A DNA stretch of 32,766 bases from an uncultured Phascolarctobacterium sp. (GTDB lineage Bacteria; Bacillota; Negativicutes; Acidaminococcales; Acidaminococcaceae): NCBI GenBank assembly GCA_905207485.1, contig CAJLLL010000020.1, positions 1-32,766 on the forward strand, given 5' to 3'. The notes beneath the pieces are model-generated. The model made no database searches. It had not been told where the DNA came from and saw only the letters and a program-made list of their open reading frames with translations. Shown piece by piece: positions 9,519 through 17,876 of this stretch; the stretch's first letter is position 1, and each line of letters opens with the position of its first letter. The translations under genes were made by a program, and so were the position numbers.

Positions 9519-10724
9519 TCAGGTGTGATATTCACCATTTATTTTAACATATTCATAGCTGAAATCACACGTCCAAACTGTAGCTTCTTCGGTGCCTGCG
9601 CCAAGGTCAATTTTCATGCTGATATCATGCTGTTCCATAATATCTTTCAAGCTTTCCAAAGGAACGTTGCAGTTCATGCCATGTTCAACAAGGCGCACGC
9701 CGCCAATTTCAAGGTTTACATTATCCGGCTGCATTTGCGCTCCGCTGTAGCCTGCTGCGCAGACAATGCGTCCCCAGTTAGGGTCTTTGCCAAAAAACGC
9801 CGTTTTAACCAACGGAGATTTGGCTATTGCCATTGCTGCTGTTTTAGCCTCATCCCATGTTGCCGCGCCGCACACATTAACTTCCAAAAATTTTGTTGCG
9901 CCTTCGCCGTCGCGGGCAATCATTTTGGCAAGGTCCTGCGCACATGCCAGCAGCGCTTCAAAAAACGCCGGATAATCCGGATGTTCTTCGCTTAAAATAA
10001 TTTCGTTTTCGGCAAGTCCGTTGGCAAGCACAATCATGCTGTCATTGGTACTGGTGTCGCCGTCAACAACAACCATGTTAAATGATTTATCAGCCGCAGC
10101 CTTAACGGCACGTTTTAAAACGTCCGGCGCAACGGCAGCATCCGTAGTTAAAAAAGTAAGCATGGTTGCCATATTGGGATGAATCATTCCGGCGCCTTTA
10201 GCTATGCCCGCAATTTTTACGGTTTTGCCGCCCAGCTCCAATTCATAAGCCGCATGTTTGATAAAAGTATCGGTAGTCTGAATAGCCATGGCGCAGCTTT
10301 CGCCTTCGCTTTCATCCATAGCGTCTACAGCATCGCTGATGCCCTGCGCCAATTTATCCATAGGCATAAAATGCCCGATAACGCCGGTACTGCAAACATA
10401 AACCGCATCATTCTCAACGCCCAAAAGCTCTGCTGCCTGCGCCTGCATTGCTTCGGCATCCTTTAGGCCCTGTTCGCCGGTACAGGCATTAGCGCAGCCG
10501 CTGTTTACAACAATAGCCTGAGCATAAGGTTTTGCTGCCACCTTACGGCTTACAAGCACCGGTGCCGCACACATTTTATTTTGAGTGAACACAGCGCCGG
10601 TTGCAGCCGGAACAGTACTGTAAATTACGGCTACATCGTGGTGGCCGCTGGCTTTAATGCCAGCTTTAACGCCCGCAGCCAAAAATCCTTGCGGCGTTGT
10701 AACCCAACCTTCAATTTTCTTCAT
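9519..10724 (-). CDS. argJ: Bifunctional ornithine acetyltransferase / N-acetylglutamate synthase
   Basis: Moves the acetyl group from N-acetylornithine to glutamate and so recycles it. The proenzyme cleaves itself at the Ala-Thr bond of the conserved NMATML (A186/T187), leaving Thr as the N-terminal nucleophile of the beta chain. KGAGMIHPNMATML spans 176-189. The length of 401 aa is standard. Whether it also uses acetyl-CoA (bifunctional) cannot be read from the sequence, but no argA or argE is present in this cluster. It lies 14 bases after argC with a strong GAGGGGG ribosome site. Confidence 0.96.
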   Translation of the reverse strand: MKKIEGWVTTPQGFLAAGVKAGIKASGHHDVAVIYSTVPAATGAVFTQNKMCAAPVLVSRKVAAKPYAQAIVVNSGCANACTGEQGLKDAEAMQAQAAELLGVENDAVYVCSTGVIGHFMPMDKLAQGISDAVDAMDESEGESCAMAIQTTDTFIKHAAYELELGGKTVKIAGIAKGAGMIHPNMATMLTFLTTDAAVAPDVLKRAVKAAADKSFNMVVVDGDTSTNDSMIVLANGLAENEIILSEEHPDYPAFFEALLACAQDLAKMIARDGEGATKFLEVNVCGAATWDEAKTAAMAIAKSPLVKTAFFGKDPNWGRIVCAAGYSGAQMQPDNVNLEIGGVRLVEHGMNCNVPLESLKDIMEQHDISMKIDLGAGTEEATVWTCDFSYEYVKINGEYHT

Positions 10725-10738
10725 TAAAATTCCCCCTC

Positions 10739-11773
10739 TTAAGGATATACAGGAAGCTGGCGGAGCCCCATGGTTTCATCCAGCCCAAACATTACATTCA
10801 TATTCTGCACAGCCTGACCAGCAGCGCCTTTTACAAGGTTATCCAAAGCACTCATGACAATTACCCTGCCAGTGCGTGCATCTGTCTGCCAGCCAATATC
10901 GACATAATTGGATGCGCGGACGTTTTTAATTTCCGGGCAGCCGCCTTTGCCGAGCAGGCGGATAAAAAATTCGCCGCCGTACATATCGTTAAACGCTTTT
11001 TCAATATCAGCATCGGCAACACCGGGTTTTAACATAGCATAACAGGTTGCCAAAATACCGCGGTCCGCCGGAAGCAGATGCGGCGTAAACTGAATTACTA
11101 CATCCTCTCCCGCAAATTCGGAATAAATCTGTTCAATTTCCGGAGTATGTCTGTGGCTTGCTACTCCGTATGCATGGAAATTTTCGTTAACGGAGCAGTA
11201 CAAACTGCCGAGTTTCAGCCCGCGCCCCGCACCGGTAGTGCCGGATTTGGCATCAACCACAATGCCTTTTGTTTCAATTAAACCTGCTTTTAAAAGCGGC
11301 ACCAGCGCCAGAATGCTGCACGTTGTATAACAGCCGGGGTTTGCCACCAGTTCTGCCCCTGCAACATTCGTGCGGTAAAGTTCCGTCAGCCCGTAAACAG
11401 CTTTGGCATCCGGGTCGGCATGCGGTACTTTATACCACTTTTCAAATACCTTTACATCTTTAAAACGGTAATCACCGCCCAAATCTATAATTTTAACGCC
11501 ACTGCCGCGCAGTTGTTTGCCAATCTTCATGGCATGTCCATGCGGAAGCGCAATAAAAATCACATCACTGCCCGCTGCAATTTCTTGCAGGTCGTTCATA
11601 GATACCAGCTTTTTTTCAATGCGGCTGCGTAAATGCGGATACATGGCCGCAATATCTTCGCCGGTACTGCTTTCGGACGTAATATAAGCCAGTTCAGCCT
11701 GCGGATGCCCATCCAAAAGGCGCAGCAGTTCCGCACCGGCAAAACCGGTTGCACCGATAACACTTGCTTTCAT
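10739..11773 (-). CDS. argC: N-acetyl-gamma-glutamyl-phosphate reductase
   Basis: NADPH-dependent reduction of N-acetylglutamyl phosphate to the semialdehyde. The nucleotide-binding start MKASVIGATGFAGAELLRLL and the catalytic cysteine C148 in ANPGCYTT are clear. The 344-aa length is typical of the type 1 enzyme. It is the first gene of the arg operon, with a near-perfect GAAGGAGG ribosome site 6 bases before the ATG and a promoter overlapped by putative ARG boxes. Confidence 0.97.
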   Translation of the reverse strand: MKASVIGATGFAGAELLRLLDGHPQAELAYITSESSTGEDIAAMYPHLRSRIEKKLVSMNDLQEIAAGSDVIFIALPHGHAMKIGKQLRGSGVKIIDLGGDYRFKDVKVFEKWYKVPHADPDAKAVYGLTELYRTNVAGAELVANPGCYTTCSILALVPLLKAGLIETKGIVVDAKSGTTGAGRGLKLGSLYCSVNENFHAYGVASHRHTPEIEQIYSEFAGEDVVIQFTPHLLPADRGILATCYAMLKPGVADADIEKAFNDMYGGEFFIRLLGKGGCPEIKNVRASNYVDIGWQTDARTGRVIVMSALDNLVKGAAGQAVQNMNVMFGLDETMGLRQLPVYP

Positions 11774-11797
11774 ATCGAACCTCCTTCAAAGTCATGA

Positions 11798-11833
11798 TTT
11801 ATAATTATACAACTTATATGTATAATTAATCAA
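11798..11833 (-). promoter_or_regulatory. argC operon promoter with tandem ARG-box-like palindromes
   Basis: On the minus strand TTGATT (11833-11828) and TATAAT (11809-11804) are 18 bases apart. Two AT-rich palindromes overlap: one centred near 11805 (TTGTATAATTATAAA on the minus strand) and one near 11825 (ATGTATAATTAATCA on the plus strand). The two centres are about 20 bp apart, matching paired ARG boxes bound by hexameric ArgR/AhrC. The operator call is an inference. Confidence 0.65.
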
Positions 11834-11977
11834 TAGCATTTTTGATATTTTTTAATTTCAGCAGTATTTTCAGCAAAAGAAAACACGCCCCCATTATTAT
11901 TTATAATTGTACTACTTTACTATCTCTTTTTCAAAACATTTTCAGAAAAAAAGATATAAAAAGTTTAATTTTTAAAT

Positions 11978-12005
11978 TTTACAGTCAGCAGAAATTTGGT
12001 AAAAT
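11978..12005 (+). promoter_or_regulatory. Putative promoter of the GT51 glycosyltransferase gene
   Basis: TTTACA (11978-11983) and TAAAAT (12000-12005) are 16 bases apart, ending about 28 bases before the chosen ATG. The rest of the 11834-12033 stretch is AT-rich and shows no other feature that I can support. Confidence 0.45.
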
Positions 12006-12033
12006 ATTATATAAGGAAATGAGTGAGGTTATT

Positions 12034-12894
12034 ATGGGAAAAATAATTAAATTATTATTAGTCTTAGCTGTTACAACCGGCCTGTTCATGTATTACCCAA
12101 ACAGTGCCGGTAACGATGCAGACAAACAAATACCTGTTCCGCAGCAGCAAACCCAGCAGGCAGAAACCAAACCGCAAAATCAAGGCAGCAAAGAAACAGA
12201 AAGCACTTTAATGCAGCTTTTGCCCTACCTGCCGGAACGCAGCACATGGCCTGACCCGCTGCAAAAAATGTTTATGCTCTTTACCATAGAAAACACCGTT
12301 AAAGAGCGTACCGCAGGCATGGAATGGACTCCGCTGCCGGAAATACCGACCGCCATGCAGCAGGCGCTGGTAGCTATTGAAGACCACGATTTTTACCGCC
12401 ACGGAGCGGTTGCGCTGGACGGCATTTTACGTGCTACTTTCGTAAATATTTATGCCGGCGAAATCGTGCAGGGCGGCAGCACCTTAACGCAGCAGCTTGC
12501 CAAAAATATGTTTTTAAGCCAGGAACAGACTATGAGCCGCAAGGTTTATGAAGTAATGTTCGCTTTAATGCTGGAAGATAAGTTCAGCAAAGACCAGATT
12601 TTGGAAATGTATTTTAACACAACTTACTTTGGCAACGGCGCTACCGGCATCACCGCCGCCGCCCGCAGCTATTTTGGCAAAGTGCCTGCCGATATGAACC
12701 TTGCCGAATGTGCCATTATCGCCTCGCTGCCTTATGCGCCATCGGCACTAAACCCTTACGAAAACCCCGAAGGCTGCAAAAAACGTCAGCATTTAGTGCT
12801 CGATACTATGGTTAAGCGCGGCTTTATAGGCGAAACAGTTGCCAACGCCGCTAAAGAAAAAACCGTTTATCTTGCCGACGGAACTGAACTTTAA
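12034..12894 (+). CDS. Monofunctional biosynthetic peptidoglycan glycosyltransferase (GT51)
   Basis: Polymerises lipid II into glycan strands at the outer face of the inner membrane. A single N-terminal membrane anchor (residues 4-21, IIKLLLVLAVTTGLFMYY) is followed by a Gln-rich linker (about 30-60) and a GT51 domain (about 85-270). Catalytic E116 is in IEDHDFYRHG. QGGSTLTQQLAKN is at 146-158, the second glutamate is E173 in KVYEVM, and LEMYFN is at 190-195. No transpeptidase domain follows, so it is MtgA/SgtB-like rather than a class A PBP. The ATG at 12034 (286 aa) has GTGAGG just upstream; the open frame continues back to 11842, but those residues do not look like a signal sequence. An alternative ATG is at 12019. 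Confidence 0.9.
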   Translation: MGKIIKLLLVLAVTTGLFMYYPNSAGNDADKQIPVPQQQTQQAETKPQNQGSKETESTLMQLLPYLPERSTWPDPLQKMFMLFTIENTVKERTAGMEWTPLPEIPTAMQQALVAIEDHDFYRHGAVALDGILRATFVNIYAGEIVQGGSTLTQQLAKNMFLSQEQTMSRKVYEVMFALMLEDKFSKDQILEMYFNTTYFGNGATGITAAARSYFGKVPADMNLAECAIIASLPYAPSALNPYENPEGCKKRQHLVLDTMVKRGFIGETVANAAKEKTVYLADGTEL

Positions 12895-12897
12895 AAT

Positions 12898-12931
12898 AAA
12901 AAAGCACCACATAAAAATGTGGTGCTTTTTT
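12898..12931. terminator. Bidirectional terminator between GT51 gene and rubredoxin
   Basis: A 15-bp stem (12898-12912 with 12917-12931, core GCACCACAT/ATGTGGTGC) with an AAAA loop, bounded by A6 and T6 runs, lies between two convergent genes. Confidence 0.9.
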
Positions 12932-12942
12932 ATTTTAGTTTA

Positions 12943-13101
12943 TTATTGTTCGCTGAACTGGTCTTTGCCAACGCCGCAGAGCGGGCAAACCCAATCTTCC
13001 GGTACATCTTCCCAAGCGGTACCTGCTTCAATGCCGTTATCCGGGTCACCTACTTCGGGGTCATAAATGTAGCCGCAAATATTGCATACCCATTTTGCCA
13101 T
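12943..13101 (-). CDS. Rubredoxin
   Basis: A 52-residue one-iron electron carrier. The Fe(Cys)4 site is made by CNIC near the N-terminus and CPLC near the C-terminus, and the family core GYIYDPEVGDPDNGI is intact. The chosen ATG at 13101 has an AAAGGAGATGG ribosome site; the open frame extends 22 codons further but without family similarity. In anaerobes rubredoxins feed oxygen- and peroxide-reducing enzymes such as rubrerythrin. No partner gene is adjacent, so the partner here is unknown. Confidence 0.96.
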   Translation of the reverse strand: MAKWVCNICGYIYDPEVGDPDNGIEAGTAWEDVPEDWVCPLCGVGKDQFSEQ

Positions 13102-13148
13102 AAATTCCATCTCCTTTATTTTAATTTTATTAAAGCCGTTACTGCTTA

Positions 13149-13166
13149 TGTGCCTATTATAGCACA
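13149..13166 (-). promoter_or_regulatory. Rubredoxin promoter -10 inside an inverted repeat
   Basis: On the minus strand TATAAT (13161-13156) is framed by TGTGC and GCACA arms with an 8-base centre, an 18-bp imperfect palindrome about 50 bases before the start codon. No good -35 is visible. The palindrome could be an operator, but nothing identifies the regulator. Confidence 0.4.
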
Positions 13167-13201
13167 ATTTGTTCTAAAAGAAAATAATTATTGAAAATCT
13201 T

Positions 13202-15028
13202 TCAATTTTTTAACATTTCGGCTTTTTCCGGCAAATCCATGCGGAAAAAATCATATATTTTCTGCGCCGCAGGATAGTTCATGCTTTCAGTATCAGCAAG
13301 TTCCTCCACGCTGGCAGCCTTAATGGCATCAATGGATTTGAATTTAAGCCACAACGCCTGGCGCCGTTTGGGTCCAATGCCTTCAATATGGTCAAGCACT
13401 GAACGCAGGTTGCGCTTGCCGCGCAGTTTACGGTGGTAAGTTATGGCAAAACGGTGCGCTTCGTCACGTATGCGCTGTATTAAATGCAGGGATGCCGATT
13501 CTCTGTCCAGCAAAATGCTTTCATGGCTGCCTTCGGTAAAAATTTCTTCTTCCCTCTTGGCAAGGCCTATAACCGGAAGCTCATGCAGCCCCAATCCACG
13601 GATAACTTCCAACGCACTGCTGAGCTGCCCCTTGCCGCCGTCAATAACCACTAAACTCGGCAAATCTTCGTAATCCTTATAACGGCGGTATACAACTTCC
13701 TGCATAGATTTAAAATCATCCGGCTTGCCTTCGGCGCTGACAATCTTATATTTGCGGTAATCCTTTTTGCTTGGCTTGCCGTTGCGGAACACAACCATGG
13801 AAGCAACCGTTTCCGAACCCTGTGTATGCGAAATATCAAAGCAGTCCATACGTTCAAGCGGGTCCGGCAAGTTAAGTGCCCGCTGCAATTCTTCGGCAGC
13901 TTCTTCATCGGTTTTAAGGCTTATTTTGCCTTTGCGCAGGCGTTCTTCCAAAAGTTTGCCTGCGTTTTCGTCTGCAAGCTGTAAAAGTTCGCGTTTCGTT
14001 CCGCGCTGTGGGCGGATTAGTTCCACCTTGCGGCCGGCCTTGCTGCTGAGCCATTCCGTAAGGACAGCCGTTTCCATTTCTTCCGGCAAATCCGGCAGCA
14101 GTATCTCACGCGGCACAAAAGAAGCATCATTATAATATTGCTTGATAAATGCTGTTAGAACTTCCTGTCTGCTGTCGCCGCCATCCGGCAGGAAGAAATT
14201 TTCGCGCCCAATCAGCTTGCCGCTGCGCACAAAAAATATTTGCAGGCAGATGCCGGTATCATCTTTGGCATAACCAACTACGTCCATATCTCCGCCGCCG
14301 GTAACGGCTTTTTGCTGTTCGTCAAGGCGTTTTACGGCCGCAAGCTGGTCACGCAGGCGCGCAGCTTCTTCAAAGGCATAATTTTCTGCCGCATTTTGCA
14401 TACGCTGTTTTAAATTGCGTTCCAGTTCTGCCGTGCGCCCGTCAAGAACCATACATACACTTTGTATCATGGCTGCATATTCTTCTTTGCTTACAAGCCC
14501 TGCACATGGCGCAAGACAGCGTTTAATGTGATATTGCAGACAGGGACGCTCCTGATTCATTTTGCGGCAGGTACGCAGCGGAAACATGCTGCGCAGCAGT
14601 TTTACCGTGGCATGCATGGCTCCCGCATCGGCATAAGGCCCGTAATATTTGCTGCCATCGCGCACAAGGCGGCGCGTAACATAAATACGCGGGTAATCTT
14701 CTGCCATGGTTACCTTTAAGTAAGGATATGTTTTATCGTCCTTCAGCATTATGTTGTAGCGGGGACGGTATTTTTTGATAAGGTTGCACTCTAAAATCAG
14801 CGCTTCCACTTCACTGTCGGTAACAATGGTTTCAATTTCCGCCACTTTGCTGACCAACGCCTTAACTTTTACGGTATGCGATGCCAGATTGCGGAAATAG
14901 CTGCGCACACGGTTTTTAAGAACCACGGCTTTGCCTACATAAATTACCTTGCCATGCTCATCATGCATTAAATACACGCCCGGTTTATCCGGCAGTACCG
15001 CCAGCGCTTTGGCTATATTCTCATTCAT
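13202..15028 (-). CDS. uvrC: Excinuclease ABC subunit C
   Basis: Makes both incisions around a UvrAB-marked lesion. The N-terminal GIY-YIG nuclease (GVYL at 17-20, YVGKA at 30-34) cuts 3'. A UVR motif (about 205-240) binds UvrB, the RNase H-like C-terminal nuclease cuts 5', and the tail has a helix-hairpin-helix (IEGIGPKRRQALWLKF). The length of about 608 aa is normal. The ATG at 15028 overlaps the uvrA stop by 4 bases (ATGA) and is preceded by GGGTGG; a GTG lies 9 bases upstream. A weak A/T-rich 7-bp hairpin at 13190-13206 may end the transcript. Confidence 0.97.
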   Translation of the reverse strand: MNENIAKALAVLPDKPGVYLMHDEHGKVIYVGKAVVLKNRVRSYFRNLASHTVKVKALVSKVAEIETIVTDSEVEALILECNLIKKYRPRYNIMLKDDKTYPYLKVTMAEDYPRIYVTRRLVRDGSKYYGPYADAGAMHATVKLLRSMFPLRTCRKMNQERPCLQYHIKRCLAPCAGLVSKEEYAAMIQSVCMVLDGRTAELERNLKQRMQNAAENYAFEEAARLRDQLAAVKRLDEQQKAVTGGGDMDVVGYAKDDTGICLQIFFVRSGKLIGRENFFLPDGGDSRQEVLTAFIKQYYNDASFVPREILLPDLPEEMETAVLTEWLSSKAGRKVELIRPQRGTKRELLQLADENAGKLLEERLRKGKISLKTDEEAAEELQRALNLPDPLERMDCFDISHTQGSETVASMVVFRNGKPSKKDYRKYKIVSAEGKPDDFKSMQEVVYRRYKDYEDLPSLVVIDGGKGQLSSALEVIRGLGLHELPVIGLAKREEEIFTEGSHESILLDRESASLHLIQRIRDEAHRFAITYHRKLRGKRNLRSVLDHIEGIGPKRRQALWLKFKSIDAIKAASVEELADTESMNYPAAQKIYDFFRMDLPEKAEMLKN

Positions 15029-17868
15029 TGGTACCACCCGTTATCTTTAGCCTGCTGCAAAACCATTTTTACATATTGTCCGGTGTAGGAATTTTTTACT
15101 TTTGCCAGTTCTTCCGGGGTGCCGCAGGCTACCAAAGTGCCGCCTTTATCGCCGCCTTCCGGGCCAAGGTCTATTAAATAATCGGCAGTTTTAATAACAT
15201 CCAGATTGTGTTCAATAACAACAACGCTGTCGCCCGCTTCCACAAGGCGCTGCAAAACATCAAGCAGTTTATGCACATCTGCAATGTGCAGGCCGGTAGT
15301 AGGTTCATCCAAAAGGTACAGCGTTTTGCCCGTACTGCGGCGGCTGAGTTCTGTTGCCAGCTTAACGCGCTGCGCTTCACCACCGCTTAAAGTAGTTGCC
15401 GCCTGTCCCAAATGAATATAGCCAAGTCCAACGTCTTCCAGCACTTGCAGCTTGCGCGAAATACGCGGCAGGTTTTTAAAGAATTCACAAGCTTCCGTTA
15501 CCGTCATATCAAGCACTTCGGCAATGCTTTTACCTTTATAATGCACTTCCAGAGTATCGCGGTTGTAACGGGCTCCGTGGCAAACTTCGCATGGCACGTA
15601 AACGTCCGGCAAAAAGTTCATTTCTATTTTGTTCATACCGTCGCCGCGGCAGGCTTCACAGCGCCCGCCCTTTACGTTAAAGCTGAAACGGCCCGGTTTA
15701 TAACCGCGCATTTTAGCTTCATTGGTCTGGCTGAACAATTCTCTTATAAAATCAAATACGCCCGTATAGGTTGCCGGGTTGCTGCGCGGCGTTCTGCCTA
15801 TCGGAGACTGGTCGATATTAATAATTTTATCGATATTTTCCAGCCCTTTAATTTCCTTATGTTCTGCCGGGCGCAGACGCGCTCCATGCAGTTTTGCGGC
15901 AAGCGCGTTATACAAAATATCATTAATCAGCGTAGATTTGCCGCTGCCGGAAACACCGGTAACAACGGTAAATACACCTAAAGGAATTTTTACATCTATA
16001 TTTTTAAGGTTATTGGCTTTAGCACCGATAATTTCTATAAAACGCCCATCGCCTTCGCGGCGCTTTTTGGGAACAGGTATAAATTTACGCCCGCTTAAAT
16101 ACTGGCCTGTAACGGAGTTTTCCACCAGTTTTATTTCTTCTGCGGTTCCCTGCGCCACCACGTTGCCGCCGTGTTCACCGGCGCCCGGGCCAATGTCAAT
16201 AATCTGATCAGCCGCATACATGGTTTCTTCGTCATGTTCAACAACCAAAAGCGTGTTGCCCAAATCGCGCAAATGCTGCAAAGTAGCCAAAAGTTTGCTG
16301 TTATCACGCTGATGCAGGCCGATGGAAGGTTCGTCCAAAATATACAGTACGCCAACAAGGCCGCTGCCTATCTGCGTGGCCAGGCGGATACGCTGCGCTT
16401 CGCCGCCGCTTAATGTTCCTGCGGCGCGGTCCAGCGTTAAATATTCCAGCCCAACGTCATTTAAAAAACGCAGGCGTGCCAGAATTTCTTTTAGAATCTG
16501 ACGGGCAATAAACTGCTGGCGTTCCGTAAGGTTAAGCGTTTCAAAAAAGTTAATTGCATCACGTACGGTCAGCGCCGTAACCTGGCAAATATTTTTGCCG
16601 CCTACAAGTATTGCCAGCACCTCTGGTTTTAAGCGTGCGCCGTGGCACACAGGGCATGGCGTACTGGTCATAAAGCTTTCTATATCAAGGCGCATGCGTT
16701 CGCTGAACGCCTCGCGGTGACGGCGGCGCAAAAGCGGGATAATGCCTTCAAACGGAGTGTTATGTTTTTTAACTTCACCCTGCAAATTTTCATACCAGAA
16801 GGTAAATTTCTGCTCGCCGCTGCCGTGCCATAAAATTTCCTGTATCTCTTTCGGCAGGTCATTCCATACGGTATCAAGCGAATAGCCGTAATGGGCAAGC
16901 ACTGCCGTAAGCTGTTTCATGTGGTAGGCTTCCTGGTTGGTAGAAAGAGCTGCAATCACGCCTTCAGCAAAAGTTTTGCTGCCATCCGGAATAATCAGCG
17001 ATTTATCCAGTTCCATATTCATGCCAAGGCCTGTACAGGCAGGGCACGCCCCCAGCGGATTGTTAAACGAAAACAGACGCGGTTCAATTTCCGGCAGGCT
17101 GATTCCACACTCGCTGCACGCAAAATTCTCACTGAAAAGTTCTGTTTCACCACCAATAACATTGATTTCAACAAGCCCTTCAGAAAGTTTCAGCGCTGTT
17201 TCTACGGAATCAGTCAGGCGCTGGGTAATGCCTTCACGCACCGCCAGGCGGTCAATTACTACAGACAGGCTGTGCTTTTTATTTTTTTCAAGTTTTATTT
17301 CTTCATCTAATGTGCGTACTTCGCCATCAACAAACATGCGCACATAGCCGGCCTTGCGCATTTGGTCCATAATTTTGGCATGTTCGCCTTTGCGACCACG
17401 CACAAGCGGCGCCATAACCATAAATTTTGTTCCCTGTGGCATTGCCAGCACGCGGTCTACAATCTGCTGAACGGTCTGCCGTTCAATCAAACGCCCGCAT
17501 TTCGGGCAGTGCGGCTCGCCAATACGCGCAAACAAAAGCCTTAAATAATCGTAAATTTCCGTAACCGTACCAACAGTAGAACGCGGGTTGCGGCTGGTTG
17601 TTTTCTGGTCAATGGAAATTGCAGGACTCAAGCCTTCAATATAATCAACATCCGGCTTGTCCATTTGCCCCAAAAACTGGCGTGCATAGGCAGAAAGCGA
17701 TTCTACATAACGGCGCTGCCCTTCCGCATAGATAGTATCAAACGCCAGCGATGATTTGCCGCTGCCGCTTAAACCCGTTATAACCACCAGTTTATCGCGC
17801 GGTATTTCCACGGTAATATTTTTTAAATTGTGCTGTCTTGCTCCTTTAACTATAATCTGGTCTTTCAT
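15025..17868 (-). CDS. uvrA: Excinuclease ABC subunit A
   Basis: The damage-recognition ATPase of nucleotide excision repair, 947 aa as expected. Two ABC modules are visible. The first Walker A is GLSGSGKSS (32-40) and the second is GVSGSGKST. Signature motifs LSGGEAQRIRLA and LSGGEAQRVKLA are both present. Zinc sites include CPKC (about 120-123) and the C-terminal CEACRGDG...CEVC finger. It starts 8 bases after uvrB with a GAGGG ribosome site and overlaps uvrC by 4 bases, so the three genes are almost certainly cotranscribed. Confidence 0.98.
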   Translation of the reverse strand: MKDQIIVKGARQHNLKNITVEIPRDKLVVITGLSGSGKSSLAFDTIYAEGQRRYVESLSAYARQFLGQMDKPDVDYIEGLSPAISIDQKTTSRNPRSTVGTVTEIYDYLRLLFARIGEPHCPKCGRLIERQTVQQIVDRVLAMPQGTKFMVMAPLVRGRKGEHAKIMDQMRKAGYVRMFVDGEVRTLDEEIKLEKNKKHSLSVVIDRLAVREGITQRLTDSVETALKLSEGLVEINVIGGETELFSENFACSECGISLPEIEPRLFSFNNPLGACPACTGLGMNMELDKSLIIPDGSKTFAEGVIAALSTNQEAYHMKQLTAVLAHYGYSLDTVWNDLPKEIQEILWHGSGEQKFTFWYENLQGEVKKHNTPFEGIIPLLRRRHREAFSERMRLDIESFMTSTPCPVCHGARLKPEVLAILVGGKNICQVTALTVRDAINFFETLNLTERQQFIARQILKEILARLRFLNDVGLEYLTLDRAAGTLSGGEAQRIRLATQIGSGLVGVLYILDEPSIGLHQRDNSKLLATLQHLRDLGNTLLVVEHDEETMYAADQIIDIGPGAGEHGGNVVAQGTAEEIKLVENSVTGQYLSGRKFIPVPKKRREGDGRFIEIIGAKANNLKNIDVKIPLGVFTVVTGVSGSGKSTLINDILYNALAAKLHGARLRPAEHKEIKGLENIDKIINIDQSPIGRTPRSNPATYTGVFDFIRELFSQTNEAKMRGYKPGRFSFNVKGGRCEACRGDGMNKIEMNFLPDVYVPCEVCHGARYNRDTLEVHYKGKSIAEVLDMTVTEACEFFKNLPRISRKLQVLEDVGLGYIHLGQAATTLSGGEAQRVKLATELSRRSTGKTLYLLDEPTTGLHIADVHKLLDVLQRLVEAGDSVVVIEHNLDVIKTADYLIDLGPEGGDKGGTLVACGTPEELAKVKNSYTGQYVKMVLQQAKDNGWYQ

Positions 17869-17876
17869 GTTACCCT

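Noticed and set aside
11774..11841. A T-box or riboswitch leader before argC
   Set aside because: Only about 30 bases separate the predicted -10 and the ATG, too short for either.
11834..12033. A longer N-terminus for the GT51 protein starting at 11842
   Set aside because: The extra residues read through the likely promoter and ribosome site and do not resemble the family start; the membrane anchor begins at the chosen ATG.
12839..13066. A plus-strand open frame spanning the end of the GT51 gene and the rubredoxin gene
   Set aside because: It runs through a strong terminator and antisense to rubredoxin; no supporting signal.
15412..15981. A 189-codon open frame opposite uvrA
   Set aside because: An antisense shadow of a highly conserved region of uvrA, with no recognisable domain.
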